A stretch of 47,625 nucleotides of DNA from Streptomyces sp. TRM68367 (GTDB lineage: Bacteria > Actinomycetota > Actinomycetes > Streptomycetales > Streptomycetaceae), in contig NZ_JACTVI010000061.1 of NCBI RefSeq assembly GCF_014495685.1, positions 1 to 47,625 of the forward strand, written 5' to 3'. Below the pieces are notes generated by a model. It saw only the letters and a list, made by a program, of their open reading frames with translations. It ran no database searches and had not been told where the DNA came from. Below are positions 32,631 through 42,025 of this stretch, in pieces. The stretch's first letter is position 1, and each line of letters begins with the position of its first letter. The translations under genes and the position numbers were made by a program.

Positions 32631-32643
32631 CCCAGTTCACTGC

Positions 32644-32657
32644 GTGGACTACACCAC
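32644..32657 (+). promoter_or_regulatory. DasR-type operator (dre-like) upstream of msiK
   Basis: GTGGACTACACCAC agrees with AGTGGACTAGACCACT in all but the central base, and shares CTACACCACA with the nagK site 1. It is 94 bases before the msiK ATG. Confidence 0.6.
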
Positions 32658-32750
32658 AACAGAACCACACGGAATTCCCCGTCGTGGCGACCACCTTCCT
32701 ACAACGGATCGTCCGGCACGTTCCTGCCGGTAGAAGGGGGCCCATTCACC

Positions 32751-33839
<1,089 letters not shown>

Positions 33840-33900
33840 CGGCTGCCGGCCGACGCGCAAAAGGAGTCACAACCCCGGGTAATTCACCCAGGTTGACCAA

Positions 33901-33930
33901 GAGGGCCCCGCAGCCTGCTGCGAGGCCCTT
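33901..33930 (+). terminator. Terminator of msiK
   Basis: GGGCCCCGCAGC (33903-33914) pairs with GCTGCGAGGCCC (33917-33928) with one mismatch, followed by TTCTCGTTGT, about 60 bases after the stop. Confidence 0.75.
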
Positions 33931-34058
33931 CTCGTTGTCGACAAATACCCCGGCATAAGGGGCGTTTCGATCCGTGTACGTCAACCCTCTACCCAGTTCG
34001 CGGCACCACTTCATCCCCCGAACCGGTGACTAAATGTCTCCAAATCAGCACTGAACGC

Positions 34059-34064
34059 TACCCT
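34059..34064 (+). promoter_or_regulatory. -10 element of the small membrane protein gene
   Basis: TACCCT lies 7 bases before the GTG at 34072. Confidence 0.4.
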
Positions 34065-34071
34065 CACACGC

Positions 34072-34527
34072 GTGAAGCACTCCACTACCCAACAGACGCG
34101 ACGCGGCCGGGGCCCCGCCCGCCGGATCGGCCGCTCCCTCGCCCTCGTCCTGCCCGTCGTCCTGGTGCTCTCCGGGACTCTCGCGGTCACCCGAGTCAGC
34201 TGGTCGGGGAACTCCTCGCACTCGGTGCTCGCGGCCTCGGACGCCTCCGTGTCCGATGCCAAGCCGCGAAGCGTGCGCCGAGCCCCGCAGGACGTGCTGC
34301 GCGACAAGCTGCTGACCGAGCTCCAGGAGGAGAACCCGGGCGTCGCGCTCACCCACCTCCAGCAGGCCGTCAACGACCGCCCGTCGCTGGCCGGCCACTG
34401 CGTCTCCATCGCCCGCGCTCTCGGCCGCGCCGCGGTCCGGGTGTACGGGCCGACGCGCGCGCAGTCGTACGCGCGTCCCGTCTGCGACACCGCCTTCGCC
34501 ACCGGCGTCGCCGCCGCGCACGGCTGA
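34072..34527 (+). CDS. Small membrane-anchored protein of unknown function
   Basis: A 151-residue protein with a basic start (TRRGRGPARRIGRS), one hydrophobic helix (LALVLPVVLVLSGTLAVT, about residues 23-41) and an outside domain of about 100 residues. The domain has two Cys (GHCVSIARAL and RPVCDTAF) placed to form a disulfide and helices such as DVLRDKLLTELQEENPG. The GTG at 34072 has a -10 element 7 bases upstream. I recognise it only as a conserved Streptomyces small membrane protein; no function is assigned. Confidence 0.75.
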   Translation: MKHSTTQQTRRGRGPARRIGRSLALVLPVVLVLSGTLAVTRVSWSGNSSHSVLAASDASVSDAKPRSVRRAPQDVLRDKLLTELQEENPGVALTHLQQAVNDRPSLAGHCVSIARALGRAAVRVYGPTRAQSYARPVCDTAFATGVAAAHG

Positions 34528-34630
34528 CGCCGGGATCGCGGCTTCGGAAGGGGGGCGGCCGATCTTCGGAAGCCGGTAGACGTCAGGTCAAGGACCGGCT
34601 GTCGTCCATGGTCTGGGGCGGGGCGCCGCG

Positions 34631-34636
34631 TACAGT
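34631..34636 (+). promoter_or_regulatory. -10 element of the nucleotidyltransferase gene
   Basis: TACAGT lies 6 bases before the ATG at 34643. Confidence 0.55.
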
Positions 34637-34642
34637 TCGGTC

Positions 34643-35377
34643 ATGACCGATCCGAGCGCCGCGTCCCGCCCCGTTCAAGCTGTGGTCCTGGCCGGGGGCC
34701 AGGGCTCCCGGCTGCGCCCGTACACCGACGACCGGCCCAAGCCGATGGTCGAGATTCCCGGCACGGGCACGCCGATCATCGGCCATCAGCTCACCTGGCT
34801 CGCCGAGGAGGGCGTCACGGATGTCGTGGTCTCCTGCGGCCATCTCGCCGAGGTCCTGCAGAAGTGGCTGGCGACCGCGGATCTGCCCGTCTCCGTCAGC
34901 ACCGTCGTCGAGACGGAGCCGCTCGGCCGCGGCGGCGGTCTGAAGTACGCCGCCGCGCATCTTCCTCATCCCGACCGGCCCTGGTACGCGACGAACGGTG
35001 ACATCTGGACGCGGTTCTCGCTGCGGGACATGGCCGACTTCCACGCTGAGCGGGATGCCGTGGCGACGCTCGCGTTGGCGCGGCCGCGGATTCCGTGGGG
35101 GGCCGTGAAGACCGACGGGTTCGGGCACATCACGGACTTCATCGAGGCGCCGCCGTCCACGTTCGAGATCAACGCGGGTGTGTATGTGTTCTCGCCCGAG
35201 TTCGCCGGGATGCTGCCTGCGCGGGGGGATCATGAGCGGACCACGTTTCCGGGGCTGGCCCGTGAGCGGCGGCTGGCTGGGTTTCCGATTCCTCAGGGGT
35301 CTTACTGGCGGGCCATCGATACCGCGAAGGATCTGAGGGAGGCCGCGAAGGAGTTGGCGGCGGTTCGGGGGCAGTGA
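34643..35377 (+). CDS. Sugar-1-phosphate nucleotidyltransferase
   Basis: A 244-residue enzyme of the NTP-transferase family (GT-A-like fold) predicted to make a nucleotide sugar from a sugar-1-phosphate. The nucleotide-binding signature LAGGQGSRLRPYTDDRPKPM is at residues 17-36, ETEPLGRGGGL fits the base pocket, and the metal Asp is in YATNGDIWTRF. The C-terminal left-handed helix domain of larger GDP-mannose pyrophosphorylases is absent. There are no pathway genes next to it, so the sugar is not fixed; mannose-1-phosphate or glucose-1-phosphate are likely. Confidence 0.88.
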   Translation: MTDPSAASRPVQAVVLAGGQGSRLRPYTDDRPKPMVEIPGTGTPIIGHQLTWLAEEGVTDVVVSCGHLAEVLQKWLATADLPVSVSTVVETEPLGRGGGLKYAAAHLPHPDRPWYATNGDIWTRFSLRDMADFHAERDAVATLALARPRIPWGAVKTDGFGHITDFIEAPPSTFEINAGVYVFSPEFAGMLPARGDHERTTFPGLARERRLAGFPIPQGSYWRAIDTAKDLREAAKELAAVRGQ

Positions 35378-35386
35378 GGTCGTAGC

Positions 35387-35480
35387 GCGGCTGCGGGTTG
35401 TGTGTGGTTGCTCGTGCCCACGCGGCGGAGCCACACATCGATACAGCCCCGCGCCCCTTTGGGGGCGCTACAGCCCCGTA
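35387..35480 (-). repeat. Dispersed repeat element, intergenic copy
   Basis: Read on the reverse strand: GGGGCTGTAGCGCCCCC, AGGGGCGCGGGG, then GGCTCCGCCGCGTG, then a CACGAGCAACCACAC arm and AACCCGCAGCC. The second and third blocks and the ending match the element inside nagA (14543-14616). The first block can fold against the AGGGGCGC block. It has no coding content. Confidence 0.65.
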
Positions 35481-35505
35481 GTCCTAAAAGGTCCCCGCAC
35501 GTCAC

Positions 35506-35540
35506 AAGGGGTCCCGCACATCTTCTGCGCGGGACCCCTT
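35506..35540 (-). terminator. Terminator of the DoxX gene
   Basis: AAGGGGTCCCGC (35506-35517) pairs with GCGGGACCCCTT (35529-35540), 38 bases beyond the DoxX gene's stop. Confidence 0.82.
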
Positions 35541-35578
35541 CGGCGTCGTACGGGGGCGTCGTACGGCCCCCGGCTCGA

Positions 35579-37318
35579 CTACCCCAACAGGCCGCCCACC
35601 AGGCCCGGCTGGCCGGAGGAGGACTCTCCGTCGCCGTCGCCGCCGCTCGGGGCGCCGCCGCTGGTGCTGCCGCCGGAGGTCGGGCCGGAGGTGGTGCCGG
35701 GGGCCTGGTCGGCCGGCGAGGACTGCTGGGGCGGGGCCTGGCCCGCGGTGGAGCCCTGGGTCTGGCTGGGCATGTTGCCGCCGGGGGCGGTGCCGGTGTC
35801 GCGGGTCGCGCCCGGCGAGGCGGAGGTGCCGGCGGTGGGGCCGGACGTGCCGGCGGTGGCGCCCTGGGTGGGTGAGGTGGAGGCGGACGGGGCGCGCCCC
35901 TCGCGCTGGCCGGGTTCCTGCGGGAGCGGGGAGCCGGGCAGTTCGTTGCGCGGGGCCTCGCCGGGGCCGGGGACGACCACGTGGTCGGAGTCCCGGACGG
36001 CGCCGCCGAGCAGCGAGCCGGTCAGGAGGGTGAGGCCGGTGACGAGGGCGGTGACGAGGGTGCCGCGGCGCAGGACGTAGCGGCGCAGGTCCCAGATGTT
36101 GGCGCGCGGTCCGAGACGGCGCCAGGCGCTGCCGGCGAGGCGGCCGTCGATGGAGTAGACGGGGGCGCCGGCGGTGATCAGCGGGGACCAGGCGGCGAGG
36201 TGGATGATGTCGGTGCTCTCGTAGGCGGGGACGGTCTTCCAGCTGACGGTGACCAGGAGCGCGGCCGACAGCAGGGCGCCCACGACGGCCGCGACCCGCT
36301 GCCAGCAGCCCAGCACCGTCAGGACACCGACGATGACCTGCAGGAAGGCGATGACGAGCCCGGAGCCGACGGGGTGGGCGAGGGCGAACTGGCGCAGCGG
36401 CTCAGCGACTTCCCAGGGGTGCAGGGTGTTGAGCCACCTGACCATGGAGCCGCGTTCGCCGCCGTCGAAGTAGACGGGGTCGCACAGCTTGCCCATGCCG
36501 GCGTAGATGGAGATGAAGCCGAGGAAGACGCGCAGCGGGAGCAGCACGACGCCGAGGTTCATGCGGCGGCCGGGGTAGTAGGCGTGCCGTGCCGGGTCGT
36601 CGCCGTGCCGCCGGTGCTGTCCGGTGCCGTCTGTACCGTCTGTGCCGTCTGTGGCGTCTGTGCCGTCGTCCCGGGCGCCGGTGTCGCCGGGGTCGCCGGT
36701 GTCGCCGGGGTCGCCGTGGTCGTCTGCGTCGCCGAAGTGGCCGGTGCCGTAGGCGGGTTCGTCGTAGGCGCTGCCGGCGGTGCGCATGGGGGGCAGCAGG
36801 CGGGTCTCGCCGGAGTCGGCGGTGCGCTGGGCGCCGACGACGGGGGTTTCGAGGGTCTGGGCGGTCAGGTCGTCGTCGTAACCCGGGTAGCCCGGGTGGC
36901 CGGGGTCCGCGTCGACGCGCGGAATGACCTGGGTGGCTCCGGCGTCGGCGGACTGCTCGTCGGCGTGGCGGACGCCTCCGCGCACGGCCTGGAGCAGCCG
37001 GTGGGCGCCGGTGTCGTCCGGGGCGGACCTGCCGCTCCAGACGACCGGGCGGCGGCGGGCTCCGGCGCTCGCGGCGGCGCTGCCGGCCGGGCCGACGACG
37101 GGGATGCGGGTGGTGTCCTCGGTGGCGCTCAGGTGCCGTGCGATGCGCGGGGACTGGGCGGGCCGCGTCGAGGTGCCCAACTGCACGCGGAAACTCGCGT
37201 GGTTGACGATGACCTGCGCCGGATCGCTCGGCACCTTCACCATGCTCAGCGCGGGAGCCTCGTCGTCGAATCCCGACGAGCGGCGCCCCGTGGGTGTGCG
37301 GGGTGTTCTGGTGTCCAC
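35579..37318 (-). CDS. DoxX-family membrane protein with long disordered arms
   Basis: A 579-residue protein. Residues 1-245 are disordered and acidic in their second half, with tandem DPGDTG and DGT units coded by 9- and 18-base direct repeats (36620-36720). The centre (about 250-440) is a four-helix DoxX domain: VVLLPLRVFLGFISIYAGMG, VIAFLQVIVGVLTVLG, AAVVGALLSAALLVTVSWK, plus a later single helix (LVTALVTGLTLLTGSLLGG). The remaining 130 residues are Ser/Thr/Gly/Pro-rich. The GTG at 37318 is preferred over a TTG two codons upstream. DoxX proteins are linked to thiol and oxidant handling; the role here is unknown. Confidence 0.85.
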   Translation of the reverse strand: MDTRTPRTPTGRRSSGFDDEAPALSMVKVPSDPAQVIVNHASFRVQLGTSTRPAQSPRIARHLSATEDTTRIPVVGPAGSAAASAGARRRPVVWSGRSAPDDTGAHRLLQAVRGGVRHADEQSADAGATQVIPRVDADPGHPGYPGYDDDLTAQTLETPVVGAQRTADSGETRLLPPMRTAGSAYDEPAYGTGHFGDADDHGDPGDTGDPGDTGARDDGTDATDGTDGTDGTGQHRRHGDDPARHAYYPGRRMNLGVVLLPLRVFLGFISIYAGMGKLCDPVYFDGGERGSMVRWLNTLHPWEVAEPLRQFALAHPVGSGLVIAFLQVIVGVLTVLGCWQRVAAVVGALLSAALLVTVSWKTVPAYESTDIIHLAAWSPLITAGAPVYSIDGRLAGSAWRRLGPRANIWDLRRYVLRRGTLVTALVTGLTLLTGSLLGGAVRDSDHVVVPGPGEAPRNELPGSPLPQEPGQREGRAPSASTSPTQGATAGTSGPTAGTSASPGATRDTGTAPGGNMPSQTQGSTAGQAPPQQSSPADQAPGTTSGPTSGGSTSGGAPSGGDGDGESSSGQPGLVGGLLG

Positions 37319-37463
37319 ACGCAACTAACCGAGTGACATGTGCTTAGGACACTGCTTTGACCCGCTGGATCTGTCCGGACCCCGTCAAGCTTGCCCGACC
37401 CGCCCGGAATACACCGTACGGGTGATGCGTACGAACATCCGTGCAGGCCGGGCGGGGTGGTGT

Positions 37464-38399
37464 TCAGACGCGCCTGCGGGCCGCCTCGTACAGCACGATG
37501 CCCGCCGCGACACCGGCGTTGAGGGACTCGGCGCCGCCCGGCATGGGGATCCGTACCCGGAAGTCGCAGGTCTCCCCGACGAGCCGGGACAGCCCCTTGC
37601 CCTCACTGCCGACGACGACGACGACCGGCCCTTCCAGGGCGTCCAGGTCGCCGAGTTCTACGTCCCCGTCCGCGGCGAGCCCGACGACCACGACGCCGGC
37701 CTTCTTGTAGGCCTCCAGGGCGCGCGTGAGGTTGGTGGCGCGGGCGACGGGCGTGCGGGCGGCGGTTCCGGCGGAGGTCTTCCACGCGCCGGCGGTCATC
37801 CCGGCGGCCCGCCGCTCGGGTACGACGACGCCGTGTCCGCCGAACGCGGCGACGGACCGGACGACGGCGCCGAGGTTGCGCGGGTCGGTGACCCCGTCGA
37901 GGGCGACGATCAGCGGGTCCTCGCCGTCGTCGAGGGCGGCGTCGGCGAGGTCCTGCGGGTGGGCGTACTCGTACGGCGGGACCTGGAGGACGAGCCCCTG
38001 GTGGTTGAGGCCGTTGGTCATCCGGTCGAGCTCGGGGCGGGGGGCCTCCATGAGGTTGATGCCGCCGCGCTCGGCGGCGAGTTGGAGCGCCTCGCGCACC
38101 CGCTCGTCGTTGTCGATGAACTGCTGGACGTACAGCGTGGTGGCGGGCACGCCCTCGCGCAGCGCCTCGACGACGGGATTGCGGCCGACGACCAGCTCGG
38201 ATGTGCCCTTGCCGCGGGGACCCTTGCTGCGGCTCTGGGCGCGCCGGGCCTTGGCCTGGGCTGCGCGCTGCTTGGCGTGGCCCTTGCGCATCTCTGCGGG
38301 CGGGGTCGGTCCCTTGCCCTCCAGGCCCCGGCGTCGCTGGCCGCCGCTGCCGACCTGCGCGCCCTTCTTGCCGGACATGCGGCGGTTGTTCGCGGCCAT
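37464..38399 (-). CDS. rlmB: 23S rRNA (guanosine-2'-O)-methyltransferase RlmB (SpoU family)
   Basis: A 311-residue SPOUT methyltransferase that methylates the 2'-O of a guanosine in 23S rRNA using SAM. After a basic Arg/Lys/Gly-rich arm of about 65 residues comes the small substrate-binding domain (ELVVGRNPVVEALREG). The catalytic knot has all three motifs: DPRNLGAVVRS, VVVVGSEGKGLSRLV and IPMPGGAESLNAGVAAGIVLYE. The ATG at 38399 follows GGAG. It lies 112 bases after cysS in the same direction, the conserved actinobacterial order, with a hairpin between them. Confidence 0.93.
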   Translation of the reverse strand: MAANNRRMSGKKGAQVGSGGQRRRGLEGKGPTPPAEMRKGHAKQRAAQAKARRAQSRSKGPRGKGTSELVVGRNPVVEALREGVPATTLYVQQFIDNDERVREALQLAAERGGINLMEAPRPELDRMTNGLNHQGLVLQVPPYEYAHPQDLADAALDDGEDPLIVALDGVTDPRNLGAVVRSVAAFGGHGVVVPERRAAGMTAGAWKTSAGTAARTPVARATNLTRALEAYKKAGVVVVGLAADGDVELGDLDALEGPVVVVVGSEGKGLSRLVGETCDFRVRIPMPGGAESLNAGVAAGIVLYEAARRRV

Positions 38400-38447
38400 G
38401 AGCTACCCGTCTCCGTGAAGTGTCGTGTCGTACGTACGTTTATGCAG

Positions 38448-38475
38448 TGTGCCGCCCGGAGGCCCGGGCGGCACA
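38448..38475 (-). terminator. Hairpin between cysS and rlmB
   Basis: TGTGCCGCCCG (38448-38458) pairs with CGGGCGGCACA (38465-38475), 37 bases after the cysS stop. It may be a terminator or a partial attenuator if the two genes are co-transcribed. Confidence 0.7.
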
Positions 38476-38511
38476 GTCGATCTTTGCGGCCTGCCGGCTC
38501 GGCCTGCCCGT

Positions 38512-39912
38512 TCAGTGCGGGCCGAGGCTCCAGCGCGGGCCCTGTGGGCTGTCCTCGATGACGAGCCCGGCCTGGCCCAGCTGGTCGCGGATGGCGTCCG
38601 CGGTGGGCCAGTCCTTGCGGGCGCGGGCGGCCTCGCGCTGGTCGAGGACGAGGCGTACGAGGCTGTCGACGACGCCGTGCAGGTCCTCGCCGCGGTCGGA
38701 CTCGCCGGCCCAGTGCGGGTCGAGCGGGTCCAGGCCGAGGACGCCGAGCATGGCCCGGACCTCGGCGAGGCGCGCGACGGCGGCCTCCTTGTCGTCGGCG
38801 GCCAGCGCGCTGTTGCCCTGCCGGACCGTGGTGTGCACGACGGCCAGCGCCTGCGGAACGCCCAGGTCGTCGTCCATCGCCTCGGCGAAGGCGGGCGGGA
38901 TCTCGGCAGCCGGTTCGACGGCGTCCCCGGTCAGCTCGACGACGCGCTGCACGAAGCCCTCGATGCGGGCGAACGCGGACTCGGCCTCGTGCAGGGCGTC
39001 CTCGCTGTACTCGATGGTCGAGCGGTAGTGCGGGGTGCCCAGGTAGTACCGGAGCACGATGGGCCGCCACTGCTTGACCATCTCGGAGACCAGGACCGAG
39101 TTGCCGAGCGACTTGGACATCTTCTCGCCGCTCATGGTGACCCAGGCGTTGTGCACCCAGTACTGCGCGAAGTCGTCGCCGTAGGCCTTGGCCTGGGCGA
39201 TCTCGTTCTCGTGGTGCGGGAAGACCAGGTCGAGTCCGCCGCCGTGGATGTCGAACGCGGAGCCCAGGTACTTGTGGGCCATGGCCGAGCACTCCAGGTG
39301 CCACCCCGGACGCCCGCGGCCCCACGGCGTCTCCCAGTCGGGCTCGCCGGGCTTGGCCGCCTTCCACATGGCGAAGTCGCGCGGGTCGCGCTTGCCGGTG
39401 ATGCCCTCCTCGGCGGGCTGCCGCATCTCGTCCAGGTCCTGCTTGGACAGCTCCAGGTAGGAGGGCCAGGACCGGACGTCGAAGTAGACGCTGCCGTCGG
39501 CTTCGTAGGCATGCCCGCGTTCGATGAGGCCGCGCATCATCTCGACCATCTCCGTCACGTGCCCGGTGGCGCGCGGCTCGTACGTCGGCGGCAGGCAGCC
39601 GAGGGCCCGGTAGCCGTCGCTGAAGGCACGCTCGTTCTCGTAGCCGATGGCCCACCAGGGTCGGCCCTGTTCGGCGGACTTGGTGATGATCTTGTCGTCG
39701 ATGTCGGTGACGTTGCGGACGAACGTGACGTCGTAGCCGCGGTGGGTGAACCAGCGGCGCATGATGTCGAAGTTCAGCCCCGAGCGGATGTGCCCGATGT
39801 GCGGTGCGGCCTGCACGGTGGCGCCACACAGGTAGATCGAGACACAACCCGGCGTGAGCGGGGTGAAGTCACGGATCTGCCGGGCGCTGGTGTCGTACAG
39901 GCGAATAGTCAC
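38512..39912 (-). CDS. cysS: Cysteinyl-tRNA synthetase
   Basis: A 466-residue class I synthetase charging tRNA-Cys. The HIGH motif is in PHIGHIRSGL (residues 37-46), KMSKS in GEKMSKSLGN near 270, and the zinc ligands start with the Cys in YLCGATVQ. A C-terminal DALR-type helical domain follows. The start is a GTG at 39912. It sits downstream of ispD-ispF in the same direction, as in most actinobacteria. This is the CysS enzyme proper, since the MshC paralogue lacks the C-terminal domain. Confidence 0.96.
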   Translation of the reverse strand: MTIRLYDTSARQIRDFTPLTPGCVSIYLCGATVQAAPHIGHIRSGLNFDIMRRWFTHRGYDVTFVRNVTDIDDKIITKSAEQGRPWWAIGYENERAFSDGYRALGCLPPTYEPRATGHVTEMVEMMRGLIERGHAYEADGSVYFDVRSWPSYLELSKQDLDEMRQPAEEGITGKRDPRDFAMWKAAKPGEPDWETPWGRGRPGWHLECSAMAHKYLGSAFDIHGGGLDLVFPHHENEIAQAKAYGDDFAQYWVHNAWVTMSGEKMSKSLGNSVLVSEMVKQWRPIVLRYYLGTPHYRSTIEYSEDALHEAESAFARIEGFVQRVVELTGDAVEPAAEIPPAFAEAMDDDLGVPQALAVVHTTVRQGNSALAADDKEAAVARLAEVRAMLGVLGLDPLDPHWAGESDRGEDLHGVVDSLVRLVLDQREAARARKDWPTADAIRDQLGQAGLVIEDSPQGPRWSLGPH

Positions 39913-40021
39913 GAGACCTAGGGTAGTGGGCCGTGGGGGGTGCGTGGGCCCTCGCGTGGTTTGCCGGCCGCGGGGTCGTGGGGGTGCTCGCAGTTCCTCC
40001 CCTCGCCCTCAGCAGGACCGC

Positions 40022-40516
40022 TCACGTCACGCGCACGACCAACGCCGTTGCCACCGCCATCAAGCCCTCCCCGCGGCCCGGGAAGCCTAGCCCGTCTGTG
40101 GTCGCCCCTGATACGGACACCGGCGCTCCCGCCGCCTCTGACAGGATCTTCTGGGCCTCGTCCCTGCGCTTGCCGATCTTCGGTCTCGGGCCGACGACCT
40201 GTACGGCGATGTTCCCGATCCGGAAGCCGGCCTCGCGGACGATGCGCGCGGCCTCCGTCAGCAGGGCGACGCCGGAGGCGCCGGACCACTCGGGGCGGCC
40301 GGTGCCGAAGTGCTGGCCCAGGTCCCCGAGCCCGGCGGCGGAGAACAGTGCGTTGCACGCGGCGTGCGCGACGACGTCCGCGTCGGAGTGCCCGGCGAGG
40401 CCCGGCCCCTCGCCCTCCCACTTCAGGCCGGCGCACCACAGCTCGCGGCCCTCCTCGAAGGCGTGGATGTCGGTGCCGATGCCGACCTGGGGGAGCGGGA
40501 CCTCGTCAGAAGCCAT
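40022..40516 (-). CDS. ispF: 2-C-methyl-D-erythritol 2,4-cyclodiphosphate synthase
   Basis: A 164-residue homotrimeric enzyme of the MEP isoprenoid pathway that cyclises CDP-ME-2-phosphate with release of CMP. The zinc ligands are in GTDIHAF (D and H), and the conserved LAGHSDADVVAHAACNALFSAAGLGDLGQHF run, split here only for length, is intact. DGLGFPGRGEG near the C-terminus completes the active site. Its start overlaps the end of ispD by 11 bases, so the two consecutive MEP enzymes are translationally coupled. Confidence 0.96.
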   Translation of the reverse strand: MASDEVPLPQVGIGTDIHAFEEGRELWCAGLKWEGEGPGLAGHSDADVVAHAACNALFSAAGLGDLGQHFGTGRPEWSGASGVALLTEAARIVREAGFRIGNIAVQVVGPRPKIGKRRDEAQKILSEAAGAPVSVSGATTDGLGFPGRGEGLMAVATALVVRVT

Positions 40517-41258
40517 CGTTGAGCCTCCTGCGCGCCAGGACCGCCTCCGCCAGCACCAGGTCCAGCGGGCGCGTGATCTTGAAGGCCTCCTCGTGCCCGG
40601 GGACGGTGACGACCGTCAGGCCGAGCTGTTCGACCATGCTCGCGTCGTCGGTGACGTTGTCGGTCACGGTCGCGTGGGCGCGGACCAGCGTGGCGCGGTC
40701 GAAGCCCTGCGGGGTCTGCACGGCGCGCAGCCGGGCACGCTCGGGCGTGGCGACGACCGGCTCGGGCTCGCCCGGGGCCGTGGCCGGGTCGACCTCCTTG
40801 ACCGTGTCCGCGAGCGGCAGCGCGGGCACCACGGCGGGCGCGCCCTCGCGTACGGCCTCGATCACGGCGTCGACCGTGTCCACGGGGACGAGCGGGCGGG
40901 CGGCGTCGTGCACGAGCACGATGTCGAAGTGGGGCGGCAGCGCGTCCAGGCCGAGTTTCACGGACTCCTGGCGCGTCTCGCCGCCCGGGACGACGAGGAA
41001 GTCGGTCCGCTCGGGCAGCGCGTGCGCGTCGAGCAGGCTCTTGACCTCGGGCGCGCCGTCGGGCGGCGCCACGACGACGACCAAGGAGACGGCGCGGGAG
41101 GCGGCCATCGCGCGGACCGCGTGGATGAGCATGGGGGTGCCGCCCAGCGCGCGGAGCGCCTTGGGGGCGCCCGGGCCGAGGCGTACACCGCGGCCGGCGG
41201 CCGGGATCACGGCGGCCGTACGCGCCGCGGACGGCGAAGGTCGCGAATCGTCAGACAT
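40506..41258 (-). CDS. ispD: 2-C-methyl-D-erythritol 4-phosphate cytidylyltransferase
   Basis: A 250-residue enzyme that makes CDP-methylerythritol from MEP and CTP. The CTP-binding loop is IPAAGRGVRLGPGAPKAL (about residues 18-35), followed by the VHDAARPLV metal and substrate motif and TPQGFDRATL. The ATG at 41258 follows CAGGA; longer in-frame readings upstream lack a start with a ribosome site. It overlaps ispF by 11 bases. It is likely transcribed from the region below carD, possibly as carD-ispD-ispF. Confidence 0.95.
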   Translation of the reverse strand: MSDDSRPSPSAARTAAVIPAAGRGVRLGPGAPKALRALGGTPMLIHAVRAMAASRAVSLVVVVAPPDGAPEVKSLLDAHALPERTDFLVVPGGETRQESVKLGLDALPPHFDIVLVHDAARPLVPVDTVDAVIEAVREGAPAVVPALPLADTVKEVDPATAPGEPEPVVATPERARLRAVQTPQGFDRATLVRAHATVTDNVTDDASMVEQLGLTVVTVPGHEEAFKITRPLDLVLAEAVLARRRLNDGF

Positions 41259-41542
41259 CGGTTCCTGCCAGGTTTGTGTGCTTGGCCTACTTGGGTATGG
41301 CCACAGCGTGCCGGGCGCGACGGTTTGACCGGACCCTTCCGTGACACTGGTCGAGCCAGCTGCCCGGGCCCGGCACATCAGTATCGGGGGAACCTCCCCG
41401 AAGGCGTACGCACGCGGCGTGGTCACGCGAACATGCCGCAGCGCCCGGCGACAAGAGTTACGTCATCGGGCACCGCGGCACTTCTTCAAATCAACACAGC
41501 GCTGTGCTGGAGCTGCGTGAGCGGGCTTGCTGCCTGCCTGCG

Positions 41543-42025
41543 TCAGGAGGCGAGCACCTCGTCGAGCAGGGCCTCGGCCTTGTCCTCGTTGGTGTTCTCC
41601 GCAAGCGCGAGCTCGCTCACCAGAATCTGGCGGGCCTTGGCGAGCATGCGCTTCTCACCGGCGGAGAGTCCACGCTCGCGCTCCCGACGCCACAGGTCAC
41701 GTACGACTTCCGCGACCTTGATGACATCGCCGGAGGCGAGCTTCTCCAGGTTTGCCTTGTAACGACGCGACCAGTTCGTGGGCTCCTCGGCATACGGCGC
41801 GCGCAGCACCTCGAAGACCCGGTCCAGCCCGTCCTGACCGACCACATCACGTACGCCGACGAACTCCGCATTGTCCGCTGGCACACGCACCGTCAGGTCA
41901 CCCTGGGCGACCTTCAGCACCAAGTAGGTCTTGTCCACGCCTTTGATCTGGCGAGTTTCGATGGCCTCGATCAGCGCGGCCCCGTGATGGGGATAGACCA
42001 CGGTGTCGCCAACCTTGAACGTCAT
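41543..42025 (-). CDS. carD: CarD/CdnL-family RNA polymerase-binding regulator
   Basis: A 160-residue essential-type transcription factor that stabilises open promoter complexes. The N-terminal RNA-polymerase-interaction domain (FKVGDTVVYPHHGAALIEAI, residues 3-22) is followed by the helical DNA-binding domain. W85 in PTNWSRRYKAN matches the tryptophan that wedges into the upstream edge of the bubble in mycobacterial CarD. The ATG at 42025 has AAGGGGT upstream. A 284-base gap separates it from ispD. Confidence 0.95.
   Translation of the reverse strand: MTFKVGDTVVYPHHGAALIEAIETRQIKGVDKTYLVLKVAQGDLTVRVPADNAEFVGVRDVVGQDGLDRVFEVLRAPYAEEPTNWSRRYKANLEKLASGDVIKVAEVVRDLWRRERERGLSAGEKRMLAKARQILVSELALAENTNEDKAEALLDEVLAS

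Noticed and set aside
41480..41520. CACAGCGCTGTG palindrome after the carD stop
   Set aside because: No usable loop for a terminator and no nearby promoter; it may be chance.
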